Below the pieces are notes generated by a model, which did not search any database, was not told the origin of the DNA, and saw only the letters and a list, made by a program, of their open reading frames with translations. A DNA stretch of 64,000 nt from Spirosoma spitsbergense DSM 19989 (GTDB lineage Bacteria > Bacteroidota > Bacteroidia > Cytophagales > Spirosomataceae), in the NCBI RefSeq assembly GCF_000374085.1, contig NZ_KB893522.1, positions 16,793 through 80,792 of the forward strand, written 5' to 3'. The first letter of the stretch is position 1, and every line of letters starts with the position of its first letter. Both the position numbers and the translations under genes were made by a program. Positions 8,231 through 17,314 of this stretch are shown here, in pieces.

Positions 8231-9295
8231 TTAATCAGCACGAAGCAACCGTTGTAACGGACTTTCAATCAGGTAGTACAGGAGATAGGCTGCTACAGTC
8301 AGCAGGATGAACCGAAGCCCACTGTGTGTGACGCCTGCCTTTTGTAATACGTTGCTTAAAAGGCCTGTATGGATAAGGTAGAAGGCATAGGAACTCCGGC
8401 CCAGTATCTGCATCAGTGGATGGGATAACAACCGGCCAGCTACTGACGGTTGGGTAATCAGCCCCGTAAAAAAGAAACCGATACCAATGGGAAGGAGGAT
8501 GTTATACGTCAGAATTTCGCTCCAGATGCCCTGAACGGGATCTATTGTGAAATGGGATAAACCGGCCTGCCAACCGACGCAGCCAAGCAGGATAATCAGC
8601 CCTGCCAAAGTCGGGTATGGAACCCCAGGTAAGCGGTTCTGATGCCACCGCTGGGCCAGCCACATCCCCATAACAAACTCGAACCCCCGGCCAAAAAATG
8701 TGTAGAAAAAAATGAAGGAGAGGGGACTAAATAACCCATAAAAAGCCAGTTGCCCAATCGTTGTCCACAACAAGATACCCCCGCTAACCAGCCCAACCGT
8801 CAGCCAAAGTGGTCCCCAGCGTCTCAAGAGTAAAAACAGGAGTGGAGCCATCAGATAAAAACAAATTTCTACGGTCAAACTCCAGCTCTGTGCAATTCCA
8901 CTGAATTTATACGCATTGAATAAGCCCTTCAGCAATGTTATATTCAGGCTGAATACTGATAACGACATCGGATTCCCCCGCCAGGTAGCCACGCCAACAG
9001 TTATGAGTAATAGCAGGGCATATAACGGATAAATACGGGCGAAACGGTTTTGTAGGTATCGTTGCCACGACCAGTTTTCCTGCCTGAAATAGGCATCGGC
9101 GTACCGGTGATAAATCAGAAAGCCGCTCAGCACGAAAAATACCGTTACGCCGATGTAACCCTGGTCGAACACGTGATGGGCAATTGTGCCGGGTGAAGCT
9201 GGGGTGTCGTGATGAAGAAAAACCAGATAGGCGGCAATGGCCCGCAGGCCGGTCAGGGCTGAGATATACTGGTCTGGTTTGCTGGAAACGGCCAT
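8231..9295 (-). CDS. Acyltransferase family 3 membrane protein
   Basis: The 354-residue polytopic membrane protein belongs to the acyltransferase 3 (OafA/NodX-like) family. The N-terminus reads ALTGLRAIAAYLVFLHHD, with the family's conserved LRAIA and catalytic-site HH. It is followed by FFVLSGFLIYHRY, an R-x-x-R-x-x-P segment (RFARIYPLY), and about ten hydrophobic helices. Such proteins transfer acetyl or other acyl groups to extracytoplasmic sugars. The ATG at 9295 overlaps the stop of the upstream peptidase gene as TAATG, suggesting translational coupling. A frame continuing to 9442 is just an overlap with that gene. The acceptor glycan is unknown. Confidence 0.82.
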   Translation of the reverse strand: MAVSSKPDQYISALTGLRAIAAYLVFLHHDTPASPGTIAHHVFDQGYIGVTVFFVLSGFLIYHRYADAYFRQENWSWQRYLQNRFARIYPLYALLLLITVGVATWRGNPMSLSVFSLNITLLKGLFNAYKFSGIAQSWSLTVEICFYLMAPLLFLLLRRWGPLWLTVGLVSGGILLWTTIGQLAFYGLFSPLSFIFFYTFFGRGFEFVMGMWLAQRWHQNRLPGVPYPTLAGLIILLGCVGWQAGLSHFTIDPVQGIWSEILTYNILLPIGIGFFFTGLITQPSVAGRLLSHPLMQILGRSSYAFYLIHTGLLSNVLQKAGVTHSGLRFILLTVAAYLLYYLIESPLQRLLRAD

Positions 9296-12200
9296 TAGCG
9301 GGTCAGAATAAGCCGACCACTCAACTGCCCGGTTAACCCTGCCGCCACGGGCCAGGCTACCGGATCGGAAAGATTGATTGTGTACGTATATATCCCCGCC
9401 GGTAGCAGCGCACCCGCGTCTGAACGACCGTTCCATAGCCATTCATTCAGCCCGATACGGGTTGGTAAGGCAAGGTGCCGCACGACTTGCCCGTTCAGGT
9501 CGGTCAGGGTAATAATCAAGCCCTCTGGGGGCTGACTCCCGGTTAGGGTAAAGGCAAAAAGGGACTGGGCGTAAAATGGGTTTGGGTACACCTGCAAGCT
9601 GGTCAGTGCAGACTCCGCTACAACCCGAAAACTAACCTGATAAGGAATGGCCCTATTACCGATGGCATCGCGGGCTGTAGCCAGCAGGTGATAGAGTCCT
9701 TCGGATAGAAGCGGGGAGGGATAGCGTACGCGGAATGCACTGTCGGCACCTATCGCCGGGATAGTCGCTTTCTGCCAGCTGAGTCGCTCGAACGGCTCAT
9801 TTTTGCCGGGTCGTTGCAGGTATAAATCAAGCCCCGTCGTGTCGTGCCGGATGAGCGAGTGGTTTTCATCGGCTACCAGCAGGTCAATCCGGGGCCTGGC
9901 CGAAACCACGGCCCCATCCGTAATGCGGGCACCATCGAACGCAACTTCCAGCAACGGTCCAAACGTGTCGGGTTGTACGAACAGGGGAACATTGAGGGTG
10001 TTGTTCAGATAGGAATATTCGGGTTGAAGATGCGGATTTACCGTGAGCACAAGCCGGTTGAGACCCGGTAGTTTTTCGGTGGCAATAGGGGTAGTGAATC
10101 GAACGGTGTCGGAAGGCATTGGGGAGGGTATCCGCCACTGGCTGGTTTGTGGATTCGATAACCCGGCCGCGTAAATCGTTTGCCGGACAATGAGTGAGTC
10201 ACCGCCAAAGGCATAGGAACTCAGGTTGGTAAACGCCATCGGAATGTGCAATACCGCCCCCTGCTCTACGCTGGCCGGTAAGGGACTCGCCAGTGCCAGT
10301 TGAAGCTGCCCTTCGGGCAGGCCAGTCAATACGCTGGATGGGGCGTAAGTAAACGATGCCATAGACCAAGGGGCTAATCCTACCGCGCTATCGGCCCGAC
10401 GAACGCGCCAGAAATACGGCGTGTTAGGGCGACTGGGTACAGTGGTCAGGTAACTAATGCTGTTGCCCGCCACCAGATGCTGCGTTTGTTTGAAGGGCGA
10501 GTTGAACTGGTTCGTGCTATCCAGTTCCAGGTCGAATGACTGGTTTCCATCACCAAAATACTGCGCGACCAACCGTACGCTGGTTGTTTTTACCAGGCCA
10601 CCATCGGGCGGATAAACCAGAACAGGTTGTTGCGGGGCAACACTGATTTCAACCGTAGCCTGATTATTAGTCCGGTTGGCTTCGGTTTGGGAGTTGGGTA
10701 ATCCGGTGGGATTGATGGTTACGTCGAACAGGTTTTGCCCGTCCGCCAGCCGGTCATTGGGAAATGTTATTGTCAGGGTATCCCGGTAGGCAACGGTATG
10801 GGGGATGGTTAGGTCGAATAGGCCCGATTCCCTCCCGTTCACCCGTCTGCGCACCAGAACTGGAAGCATCCCCGGTCTGTACTGCCCGGCATTCTGAATG
10901 ACAGCCCGAATCTGTACCGAGTCACTCAGGGTTGTCAATGGCCCGTTGTGGGTATCCTGAACGGTTAGCCCTCCACTGGGCAGGGCGTAGTCGGGGGTTC
11001 GGAAGGGGAACAGGTGGATCGCCGGGTCGCCCTGCAGCACCATTTGTTGTGTATTTGCCAGGGTACGGCCACCGGGTGTTTGAGCCAGTACCCGCCGGAT
11101 CGTTTCCTGCTGGAGCTGGCCTATGGATTTGTACAGGTACGTACTATCGGTCAGGAGGGTATAAAACTGCGTGGTGTACTCGTGCATCACCTCCGTGTAG
11201 CCGAGATGGCTCTGGGCGATGGCCGCAATAGCACCCCGGTTGGGTGTGAGAACCCAATCCGTTGTTAATGTTGGGCGGCCAAAAAAGAAATTCCCGATGG
11301 CACAGCCATTCACGAACAGGAGCGGGTATTGGCCGGTATTCCGGTAGCCGAGCGCATCGCTGGAAGCGAAACCAATGTCCAGGTCAGTCACGTCCAGTCC
11401 CGAATGCCCGAAGAAAGTGATTAAGCCAACGCCCGCGTTGACAGGTTTGGCGATGGGTAAGGACTCAACCAGATTGTCAGTTGCTTTCTCAAAGGTCGTC
11501 ACCCGCGCTCCCAGCGACGGACTTATTGCCTGCTTTTGGTAGGAGTCTACTAACCCACGAAACAAGTCCCGCTCTCCCGATGACTGACCTCCGCTCAGGT
11601 GCAGGACGTTTTTACGCCAGAGCGCATCATCCGACGAACCTTCGTACTGCTTTACTTTATTGAGGTAATCGAGTACTTCCTGCGGTGTGCCCGCATTGAT
11701 GCGACCCGTAGGCAGGGTCGGAACGTCCAGTTCCGTGCCGGACAGACCGGTGGTAAATGGGCCATCGGAGCCGGGAAATCCAGCGGTCATTACCATATCC
11801 AGCTGAGTCTGTAACGGGTTGCGCCGGATGCCGGGCGTACTGCGACTACGCCCAATCAGGAGCAGATAGGGCACTGCATCCCCCCGTTGCCGAAGCATTT
11901 GCCGGGCAAAGCGCCGGATAGCCAGTGGATGTCGCTCACCGTAACTATACTGGTCGAAAAGTTGCTGCATGGTTGCCGTGAGCGTGTCATAACTCCCCCC
12001 GGCTACCGATGCCCGGTAATTTGCATACGCCTGAATCGCGTTGATTGTACCCGACGTTCTGCCGGATTGTAACAGCAGGTCATGCGTGATAATCAGATAA
12101 GTTGGTTTTCGATTATGCCAATTGACGAAAGATACGGGCCGGATGTCAGGCGTTTTATGGAATTCGGATGTGCTGAACAGGGTACAGGGCGTATCGGTAT

Positions 12201-13362
12201 TTCGTACCACAACCCGGACGGTGTTGACGGTTCGAGTCGTTGTGGTGCCTACCCGAATGGGCGCGTCAGGATTTGATATGTCCCAAAATCGAGTACCTGG
12301 TACTACGTTCGTTACGTCCATTCGGGAACGCCCCAGTGGATTGGATTCGAGTCGAAATACGGTTTGCGTCTGACCGTTCGCCGTTAGTTGCTGCGGATAC
12401 CGGACCCGGCTATATGAAACGGAATAATCATCGGTAGGGGCAGCTTCCCCGTCGGAAACGGTCGAAACCGCTAATCGACCATCGGTGCCTACATCCGACC
12501 AGTTGACTGTATGCTGAATGCGGGCATTATCGTATCCCACAAACCGGGTGCTATTCAGTAATCGCTGACCTGTGAGTATCGACCCCACCAGGCAGTCTAC
12601 CCGGTGATTGCTGAAGCCCCGCCCCACCACTAACATGTCAATCGCTGGCTTTGGGCCATCCCTACCTGCGTTTGTCAGTTGAAAAGGGATGGCGAATGGT
12701 TTATCTTTCTGCTGGATTGGACCCGTGTAGCCTTCGCCCGCTTCGTAGTAGCTATATTCTACCTTTTGGGGCAGACCAGCGGCCCAGCCGGGGTAGTTGT
12801 CGGTGAATAGCCGTAGCTCCTCCGCCCAGTGGTAGGTTTCCGGAACCAGATTGCTGGTGGTATCGGTGTACGCAGCCATGCGTTTACCGGGTTGCACTGC
12901 CCTGTTGGGCAGGTTGAGCTGCCACGTCAGGAAATAAGCAGTAGTGTCGTTGAACAGGCTATAATACGGGTGAGGCTGGGCTGTGTACGGTCGGTAGAGA
13001 AGTGAATCAGGTGCTCCATCATTACGCTGCCCATAAAATTCAAGAAAATCACCTGTGTCAAAATGACCGTCTGCCTCTCCGTCAACGTAAATAGCCTGCT
13101 CCACGCCCCGGTGGAAAAGCTGCATGGTACCGGGCGTAATCTGCTGAACCGGCACACCCGCCTGTTGTAGTTCAGTTGCGGTTAGGCGATAAATCCCATT
13201 TTCGGCAATCGGTATCTTATAATAGGGCTGATCGTAGTTGATCCAGCGCGTAGGGTCGGGGTCGTTCGGGCTGGATTGGGCCTGCGTGCGTACAGGAAAG
13301 ACGATCAGCAATACGACCGCCACTCCGGTAATGGCCGTATACGGAAGCTTGCTGATTGCCAA
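9295..13362 (-). CDS. Gingipain-family (C25) peptidase, PorU2-like T9SS component
   Basis: This very large exported protein has 1355 residues. Residues 1-29 form a signal peptide ending TQAQ. A beta-rich N-terminal region and a C25 caspase-like domain (about 420-790) follow, with catalytic His653 in FFGHSG and Cys687 in VNGCAIGNF. Several Ig-like segments come next (CARDB-like around 830-910), then a C-terminal sorting-like domain with YPNPF and a typical LNGQVVRHL strand. The size and layout fit the PorU/PorU2 group, in which PorU is the sortase that removes sorting domains and attaches cargo to the surface. PorU2 seems more likely than canonical PorU because no porV lies next to it. The start is a TTG at 13362; no in-frame ATG gives a signal peptide. 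Confidence 0.8.
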   Translation of the reverse strand: MAISKLPYTAITGVAVVLLIVFPVRTQAQSSPNDPDPTRWINYDQPYYKIPIAENGIYRLTATELQQAGVPVQQITPGTMQLFHRGVEQAIYVDGEADGHFDTGDFLEFYGQRNDGAPDSLLYRPYTAQPHPYYSLFNDTTAYFLTWQLNLPNRAVQPGKRMAAYTDTTSNLVPETYHWAEELRLFTDNYPGWAAGLPQKVEYSYYEAGEGYTGPIQQKDKPFAIPFQLTNAGRDGPKPAIDMLVVGRGFSNHRVDCLVGSILTGQRLLNSTRFVGYDNARIQHTVNWSDVGTDGRLAVSTVSDGEAAPTDDYSVSYSRVRYPQQLTANGQTQTVFRLESNPLGRSRMDVTNVVPGTRFWDISNPDAPIRVGTTTTRTVNTVRVVVRNTDTPCTLFSTSEFHKTPDIRPVSFVNWHNRKPTYLIITHDLLLQSGRTSGTINAIQAYANYRASVAGGSYDTLTATMQQLFDQYSYGERHPLAIRRFARQMLRQRGDAVPYLLLIGRSRSTPGIRRNPLQTQLDMVMTAGFPGSDGPFTTGLSGTELDVPTLPTGRINAGTPQEVLDYLNKVKQYEGSSDDALWRKNVLHLSGGQSSGERDLFRGLVDSYQKQAISPSLGARVTTFEKATDNLVESLPIAKPVNAGVGLITFFGHSGLDVTDLDIGFASSDALGYRNTGQYPLLFVNGCAIGNFFFGRPTLTTDWVLTPNRGAIAAIAQSHLGYTEVMHEYTTQFYTLLTDSTYLYKSIGQLQQETIRRVLAQTPGGRTLANTQQMVLQGDPAIHLFPFRTPDYALPSGGLTVQDTHNGPLTTLSDSVQIRAVIQNAGQYRPGMLPVLVRRRVNGRESGLFDLTIPHTVAYRDTLTITFPNDRLADGQNLFDVTINPTGLPNSQTEANRTNNQATVEISVAPQQPVLVYPPDGGLVKTTSVRLVAQYFGDGNQSFDLELDSTNQFNSPFKQTQHLVAGNSISYLTTVPSRPNTPYFWRVRRADSAVGLAPWSMASFTYAPSSVLTGLPEGQLQLALASPLPASVEQGAVLHIPMAFTNLSSYAFGGDSLIVRQTIYAAGLSNPQTSQWRIPSPMPSDTVRFTTPIATEKLPGLNRLVLTVNPHLQPEYSYLNNTLNVPLFVQPDTFGPLLEVAFDGARITDGAVVSARPRIDLLVADENHSLIRHDTTGLDLYLQRPGKNEPFERLSWQKATIPAIGADSAFRVRYPSPLLSEGLYHLLATARDAIGNRAIPYQVSFRVVAESALTSLQVYPNPFYAQSLFAFTLTGSQPPEGLIITLTDLNGQVVRHLALPTRIGLNEWLWNGRSDAGALLPAGIYTYTINLSDPVAWPVAAGLTGQLSGRLILTR

Positions 13363-13431
13363 TGGAGTGGATGTTTGTGTGTAAACAACTCTAACGCAAC
13401 GGATACCTCACAAGCCTGCGTTGCGGTTTAC

Positions 13432-13445
13432 GTAGCCTAGGCTAC
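13432..13445. promoter_or_regulatory. 14-bp perfect palindrome upstream of the C25 peptidase gene
   Basis: GTAGCCTAGGCTAC is a perfect palindrome about 70 bases upstream of the peptidase start. A second loose dyad (ACGCAACG/CGTTGCG) lies between it and the gene. It could bind a dimeric regulator. No regulator is suggested by the sequence. Confidence 0.35.
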
Positions 13446-13458
13446 ATTCATTCTTTAG

Positions 13459-13495
13459 GTCGGTACCTTTGGTCCCCGAAAACAAGGGTACCGAC
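13459..13495. repeat. Inverted repeat between nifU-like and C25 peptidase genes
   Basis: GTCGGTACC at 13459-13467 pairs with GGTACCGAC at 13487-13495. It lies downstream of the nifU-like gene on the minus strand but lacks a U-tract, so it may be a weak terminator or processing hairpin. Confidence 0.4.
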
Positions 13496-13538
13496 TATCT
13501 GTTTAGGGAAAACAGCGATGTGCTTATTTTGGCGGGCA

Positions 13539-13805
13539 TTAAAACGCAGGCGTGATATTTACCGCTTCCACCTTCATTATTTCAGGGACTGCTTTCAGAA
13601 TAGCTTCTTCCAGCCCCCCTTTGAACGTCATAGCCGACATAGGACATGTACCACACGACCCCATCAGTTCGAGCCGTACTGTTTTATCATCAGTCACTTC
13701 CAGGATTTTTACGTTTCCGCCATCAGCTGCTAGATAGGGCCGCATACTGTCGAGGGCCTGCTCAATCCTGGTGATTAATTGATCGTTGGTAACTACCGTT
13801 TCCAT
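13539..13805 (-). CDS. NifU-like Fe-S cluster scaffold/carrier (Nfu-type)
   Basis: The 88-residue protein corresponds to the C-terminal NifU (Nfu) domain. The segment RPYLAADGGNVKILEV and the cluster-binding motif CGTCPMS with paired cysteines are diagnostic. Nfu proteins carry 4Fe-4S clusters from the scaffold to target enzymes in the cytoplasm. I chose the ATG at 13805, which gives METVVTND. Extending to 13853 adds residues that overlap the upstream gene end and are not family-like. It lies 40 bases after mrp on the same strand, and both proteins act in Fe-S assembly, so an operon is likely. Confidence 0.88.
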   Translation of the reverse strand: METVVTNDQLITRIEQALDSMRPYLAADGGNVKILEVTDDKTVRLELMGSCGTCPMSAMTFKGGLEEAILKAVPEIMKVEAVNITPAF

Positions 13806-13845
13806 TACAAATTGATTTACGGTAAATTTATACGTTTTATGTGAT

Positions 13846-14949
13846 TTATGCAACCTTAACCCGTTCTGTACGCTCTACCGTTGCGTTACGGATGGCGACC
13901 TGTTGCGCCAGGGCTTCTGCCGTTGCCCGGAAGGCTTCGCTGGCAATGGGTTCTCCGGCACTGATGGCCGGGCGGCCTTCATCGCCCGCTTCACGAATGC
14001 TCTGGACGAGGGGAATCTGGCCCAATAGGGGTACGTCAAACTTATCGGCCAGCAGTTGCCCACCTCCTTTGCCAAAAAGGTAGTACTTATGGTCGGGCAG
14101 TTCGGCCGGGGTGAAGAAAGACATATTCTCGATGACACCGAGCACGGGTACGTTGATTTGGGGCTGCCGGAACATGGATAGTCCTTTAGTTGCATCAGCC
14201 AGGGCCACCTTTTGGGGGGTGGTAACGATAATGGCCCCCGTAACCGGAACGGTTTGCACCAGCGTCAGGTGAATATCGCCCGTGCCGGGAGGGAGGTCAA
14301 TGAGCAGGTAATCCAGCTCACCCCAGTCGGCATCGGAGAAAAACTGCTGCAGGGCCCGGCCCGCCATAGTTCCCCGCCATATGATCGCCTGACCGGGTGC
14401 TACTAAAAAGCCCATCGACAGTATTTTTATGCCAAACTGCATGATTGGTTCCATGCGGGTTTGCCCGTCCTGCTGAAAAATGCGGGGTTGAATATTCTCC
14501 GCGCCGAACATGGTAGGCATGGAAGGACCATAAATATCCGCATCAATGATGCCTACTCTGGCCCCTGATTTATGCAACGCAATGGCCAGATTCGCCGTAA
14601 CGGTTGATTTGCCGACACCGCCTTTGCCCGACGAAACGGCAATAATGTTTTTCACGCCCGGCAACGTGGGGGCGTTGGCCCGCGTTGAGGTCACGTCAGA
14701 CGTCATATCAATCGTAACCTGAATACTGGCCCCGATGTGGGTATGAATGGCATCTTCGCAGCGTTTGCGGATAACCTCTTTGAGCGGGCAGGCAGGTGTG
14801 GTTAGCACCACCGTAAACCGTACGGAACTGATACCCAGCGTAACGTCTTTCACCATGTTAAGGGAAACGATATCACGCTTCAAATCGGGTTCTTCAACGG
14901 TGCTCAACGCCCGAAGTACGGCTTCTGTTGATAACTGGTAATCAGACAT
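13846..14949 (-). CDS. mrp: Mrp/NBP35-type Fe-S carrier ATPase (ApbC-like)
   Basis: This 367-residue protein has an N-terminal MIP18-like domain (about 1-90, with EPDLKRDIVSLNMV) followed by a deviant Walker A P-loop, SGKGGVGKSTV. A DADIYGPS box, DLPPGTGD and ENMSFF follow. It is a cytoplasmic ATPase that carries and delivers Fe-S clusters. The usual CxxC pair near the C-terminal part is replaced by TPAELPDHKYYLFGKGGG, so the dimer-bridging cysteines are not obvious here. The ATG at 14949 gives MSDYQLS. Longer frames run into the repeat-rich leader. The nifU-like gene follows. Confidence 0.87.
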   Translation of the reverse strand: MSDYQLSTEAVLRALSTVEEPDLKRDIVSLNMVKDVTLGISSVRFTVVLTTPACPLKEVIRKRCEDAIHTHIGASIQVTIDMTSDVTSTRANAPTLPGVKNIIAVSSGKGGVGKSTVTANLAIALHKSGARVGIIDADIYGPSMPTMFGAENIQPRIFQQDGQTRMEPIMQFGIKILSMGFLVAPGQAIIWRGTMAGRALQQFFSDADWGELDYLLIDLPPGTGDIHLTLVQTVPVTGAIIVTTPQKVALADATKGLSMFRQPQINVPVLGVIENMSFFTPAELPDHKYYLFGKGGGQLLADKFDVPLLGQIPLVQSIREAGDEGRPAISAGEPIASEAFRATAEALAQQVAIRNATVERTERVKVA

Positions 14950-15060
14950 AAATAATGAATAATGTAGAATGTAGAATGTACCGCGCGGGCGGCCCCGAAT
15001 GGATAATGAGCGACTTTTCAACGATGTATTATTCATCGTACATTGTCCATTATACATTTT
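14950..15060. repeat. Short-word palindromic repeat (AATGTAG type)
   Basis: The leader of mrp contains AATAATGAATAATG and a tandem AATGTAGAATGTAGAATGTA. Inverted relatives (TATTATTCATCGTACATTG, TTATACATT) lie 50-100 bases away and can fold back on it. The distal arm runs into the last seven codons of the GSCFA gene. It is of the same kind as the elements at 17315, 20441, 46507 and 47088, each built from a different word. Confidence 0.55.
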
Positions 15061-16034
15061 CCCAAACGCCCGCTAACGTCTGCCAGTTCCGCCGAAACGT
15101 TTACCCGTTTCGATAGTGTTTCCAATTGCGTGAGGAGCCTGGACAGAAACAACCGGTGCACCGGACTGTCATCACCGTACAGCGGGCGGTGCGCCAATGA
15201 CTTGCGGATTTGTGCCCATTCGGTAATGAAACCGCGAAGGTCGGTATCAAACGCGCTTTCCGCAAACTTACTGAAAATATAGTCGTGCGCCTGGGCATTG
15301 GGATGAATCATATCCGCTTCGTAAAACCGATAATCGCGCAGGTCGTCCATCATCAGTTCATAAGCGGGGAAGTAATGAACCCAGGTGTGCCAGATGGTGA
15401 GCTCGTGGCTGATGACGCGCAGGGTCGATTTACTCACGCTGTTGAGCGGTAGGGTATCGCGCGTGTGCCGAACGGGACTGACCGTTACTGCTACCTTCAG
15501 ACTGGGATTGGCTTTGTGCAGGGTTTTCAGCAGCCGGGTCATATCGTCGCGGAGATGGTCAATATGATACAAGTATCGCTCAAACAAGGCTCCCGGCATT
15601 TTATGGCAATTGGCTACTACCTTACCCGTTTCGATGTGCCGGTACACCACCGCCGAACCGAGGGTGAGTAGTAAAAAGTCTGCCTGCCGAATGGCGTTGG
15701 CCGTTGTGGCCAGGATGACTTTCAGTTTATCCCGAAGTTCGCCCTGACTGGTTGCCCACAAGGACGAATGAAAATCGTAGTGAAACCAGACCCCGTCGCG
15801 TTCAAGGTATCGATTTTCGTCCGGCATCGTTCCCTGAAGGGCCATCGTTACTAGTTTAGCGATGGAGACCGGGTTGAAAATGGTGCCGAATGGGTTGTTC
15901 AGAACGGTTAGTTTATGATCTACTAACCGTTGCCCCATTACCTCGGCAAAGCAGGAGCCAAGAGTCACGACTCGGCTCTTCAGACCGATTCGTGAGGGGA
16001 GTGCTTCGGGTGAAAATTCGGTATGAAACTGCAT
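15033..16034 (-). CDS. GSCFA domain-containing protein (SGNH-hydrolase-like)
   Basis: The 333-residue protein contains the name-giving GSCFA motif near residue 27 (VTLGSCFAEVMGQRL), then NPFGTIFNP, TLGSAVVY and TVSPVRHTRD. GSCFA proteins resemble SGNH hydrolases, with the Ser in GSCFA in the block I position and a late D-x-I-H element, here DMIHPN. No signal peptide is evident and the substrate is unknown. The last residues (CIMDNVR) are encoded by a palindromic intergenic repeat that seems to have replaced the original end of the gene. The ATG at 16034 is unambiguous. Confidence 0.85.
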   Translation of the reverse strand: MQFHTEFSPEALPSRIGLKSRVVTLGSCFAEVMGQRLVDHKLTVLNNPFGTIFNPVSIAKLVTMALQGTMPDENRYLERDGVWFHYDFHSSLWATSQGELRDKLKVILATTANAIRQADFLLLTLGSAVVYRHIETGKVVANCHKMPGALFERYLYHIDHLRDDMTRLLKTLHKANPSLKVAVTVSPVRHTRDTLPLNSVSKSTLRVISHELTIWHTWVHYFPAYELMMDDLRDYRFYEADMIHPNAQAHDYIFSKFAESAFDTDLRGFITEWAQIRKSLAHRPLYGDDSPVHRLFLSRLLTQLETLSKRVNVSAELADVSGRLGKCIMDNVR

Positions 16035-16043
16035 ACCTTATCA

Positions 16044-16071
16044 ACAAAAAAACGGCCCGTTTGGGTCCGTC
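16044..16071 (-). terminator. Terminator after the Uma2 gene
   Basis: On the minus strand ACGGACCC and GGGCCGT form an imperfect stem followed by TTTTTTTG (A-run at 16046-16052 on the plus strand). It lies 40 bases past the Uma2 stop and directly before the GSCFA gene. Confidence 0.65.
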
Positions 16072-16111
16072 TCTGTGAAAAGATTTTCTGGTCTAAGGTC
16101 TTGATTATGAG

Positions 16112-16774
16112 TTAGAAAAAAAGTTTTTCATACGCTGTTATATTCGCTTCTTCATCGAACAGAGCCAGCACGGAAACGCGAAACCCGACTACCTGTTTTG
16201 ACTCGATTTCTTCCTGCTGACTAAACGTACCCACAGATGCGTACTCTTCCAAATCTGGATCTAATTCGTACTGCTCTACCGTCTTTTTGCCGGGATTAAC
16301 GATCCAGTATTCGGCTATCCCATTAGCCGCATAATCAGTAAACTTTACTCCCCTGTCACGTTTGGCTGTTCCTTTAGACAGCACCTCGATCACTAAATCT
16401 GGGGCAGGTAATTTCATCTGGTCGGCGGTGAAAAGTACCGCTTTTTCCTGCTTCCAGAAGCAAACATCCGGTTCATAGTCGTTGCGAATTAGGGCAATCA
16501 AGGCTTTTTCGGACGCGACCCGGCCAATTTTCTTCTTGATGGCATACAAACTCAGTAGTCGATAAATATTCCCCACAGTGGTCCAGTGCCGTTCTTTGAC
16601 AGGGGAGTGCATTACAATCTGTCCATTAATAAATTCAGCTTTCACGTCTTCTTTTAACCAGGCGTAAAAATCCTCCCGCCTGCGGGCTTCCTGCCGCAAA
16701 GCCAGTTCCGCCTGTTTTATAAGTTGCGGTAGATTGGGTGCATCTAATAATTGCTCAATATCGAGGGTGGCCAT
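16112..16774 (-). CDS. Uma2 family (DUF820) restriction-endonuclease-like protein
   Basis: This 220-residue protein has the PD-(D/E)xK-like core of Uma2 proteins. EFINGQIVMHSP lies near residue 50, EPDVCFW near 110, and PDLVIEVLSKGTAKRDRGVKF with the E-V-x-S-x-x-T/S signature near 140. The ending IAEYWIVNPGKKTVEQY is also typical. The family is abundant in cyanobacteria and Bacteroidota and is assumed to be nuclease-like, but its function is unproven. No partner gene is seen. It is isolated between terminators, downstream of rplI on the same strand. Confidence 0.85.
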   Translation of the reverse strand: MATLDIEQLLDAPNLPQLIKQAELALRQEARRREDFYAWLKEDVKAEFINGQIVMHSPVKERHWTTVGNIYRLLSLYAIKKKIGRVASEKALIALIRNDYEPDVCFWKQEKAVLFTADQMKLPAPDLVIEVLSKGTAKRDRGVKFTDYAANGIAEYWIVNPGKKTVEQYELDPDLEEYASVGTFSQQEEIESKQVVGFRVSVLALFDEEANITAYEKLFF

Positions 16775-16802
16775 TGAAGGGATTTATTTACCCAAATATA
16801 AC

Positions 16803-16841
16803 AAAAAAACGACCGGCTTCGCTTCAGAGCGGCCGGTCGTT
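16803..16841 (-). terminator. Rho-independent terminator of the rpsF-rpsR-rplI operon
   Basis: ACGACCGGC (16809-16817) pairs with GCCGGTCGT (16832-16840). On the minus strand the stem is followed by a run of seven T. It starts about 22 bases after the rplI stop. Confidence 0.9.
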
Positions 16842-16862
16842 TGTATCGGAAAAAGTTACGGC

Positions 16863-17306
16863 TTATTCAGCCGAAACAACATCAAATTTTACTTTGTGCT
16901 TCACTTCCTTATGCAGGTCCAGCGAAGCTTCGTAGGTACCAAGGGTTTTTACATCTTCAACCGTAATTTTCTTCCGGTCGATGTCAAATCCTTTCTCACG
17001 AAGGGCTTCAGCCACCTGGGTATTGGTTACCCGACCAAAGATCTTGCCGCTGTCGCCCGCTTTCGCTGGGATCGTCAGCGTCATTTCACCAATGCCATCA
17101 GCAATGTTCTGAGCGTCGGTCTTTAGTTTTTCGGCTTTGTGGGCCGCCTGACGAATGTTTTCGGCAACAATCTTCTTGTTAGAGTCGGTTGCCATCATAG
17201 CATACCCCTGAGGAATCAGGTAGTTGCGTCCGTAACCGGGCTTCACCGCTACGGTGTCGTTCTTGTAGCCCAGGCCGGCAATATCGGTTTTTAAAATGAT
17301 ATTCAT
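16863..17306 (-). CDS. rplI: Ribosomal protein L9
   Basis: The 147-residue protein of the 50S subunit begins MNIILKTDIAGLGYKNDTVAVKPGYGRNYLIPQG. This contains the conserved L9 N-terminal RNA-binding domain with the GYGRNYLIP signature, followed by a long connecting helix and a C-terminal domain. Its length is normal. It is the last gene of the S6-S18-L9 operon, separated from rpsR by about 100 bases that contain an inverted repeat. Confidence 0.97.
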   Translation of the reverse strand: MNIILKTDIAGLGYKNDTVAVKPGYGRNYLIPQGYAMMATDSNKKIVAENIRQAAHKAEKLKTDAQNIADGIGEMTLTIPAKAGDSGKIFGRVTNTQVAEALREKGFDIDRKKITVEDVKTLGTYEASLDLHKEVKHKVKFDVVSAE

Positions 17307-17314
17307 TTCTTGAA

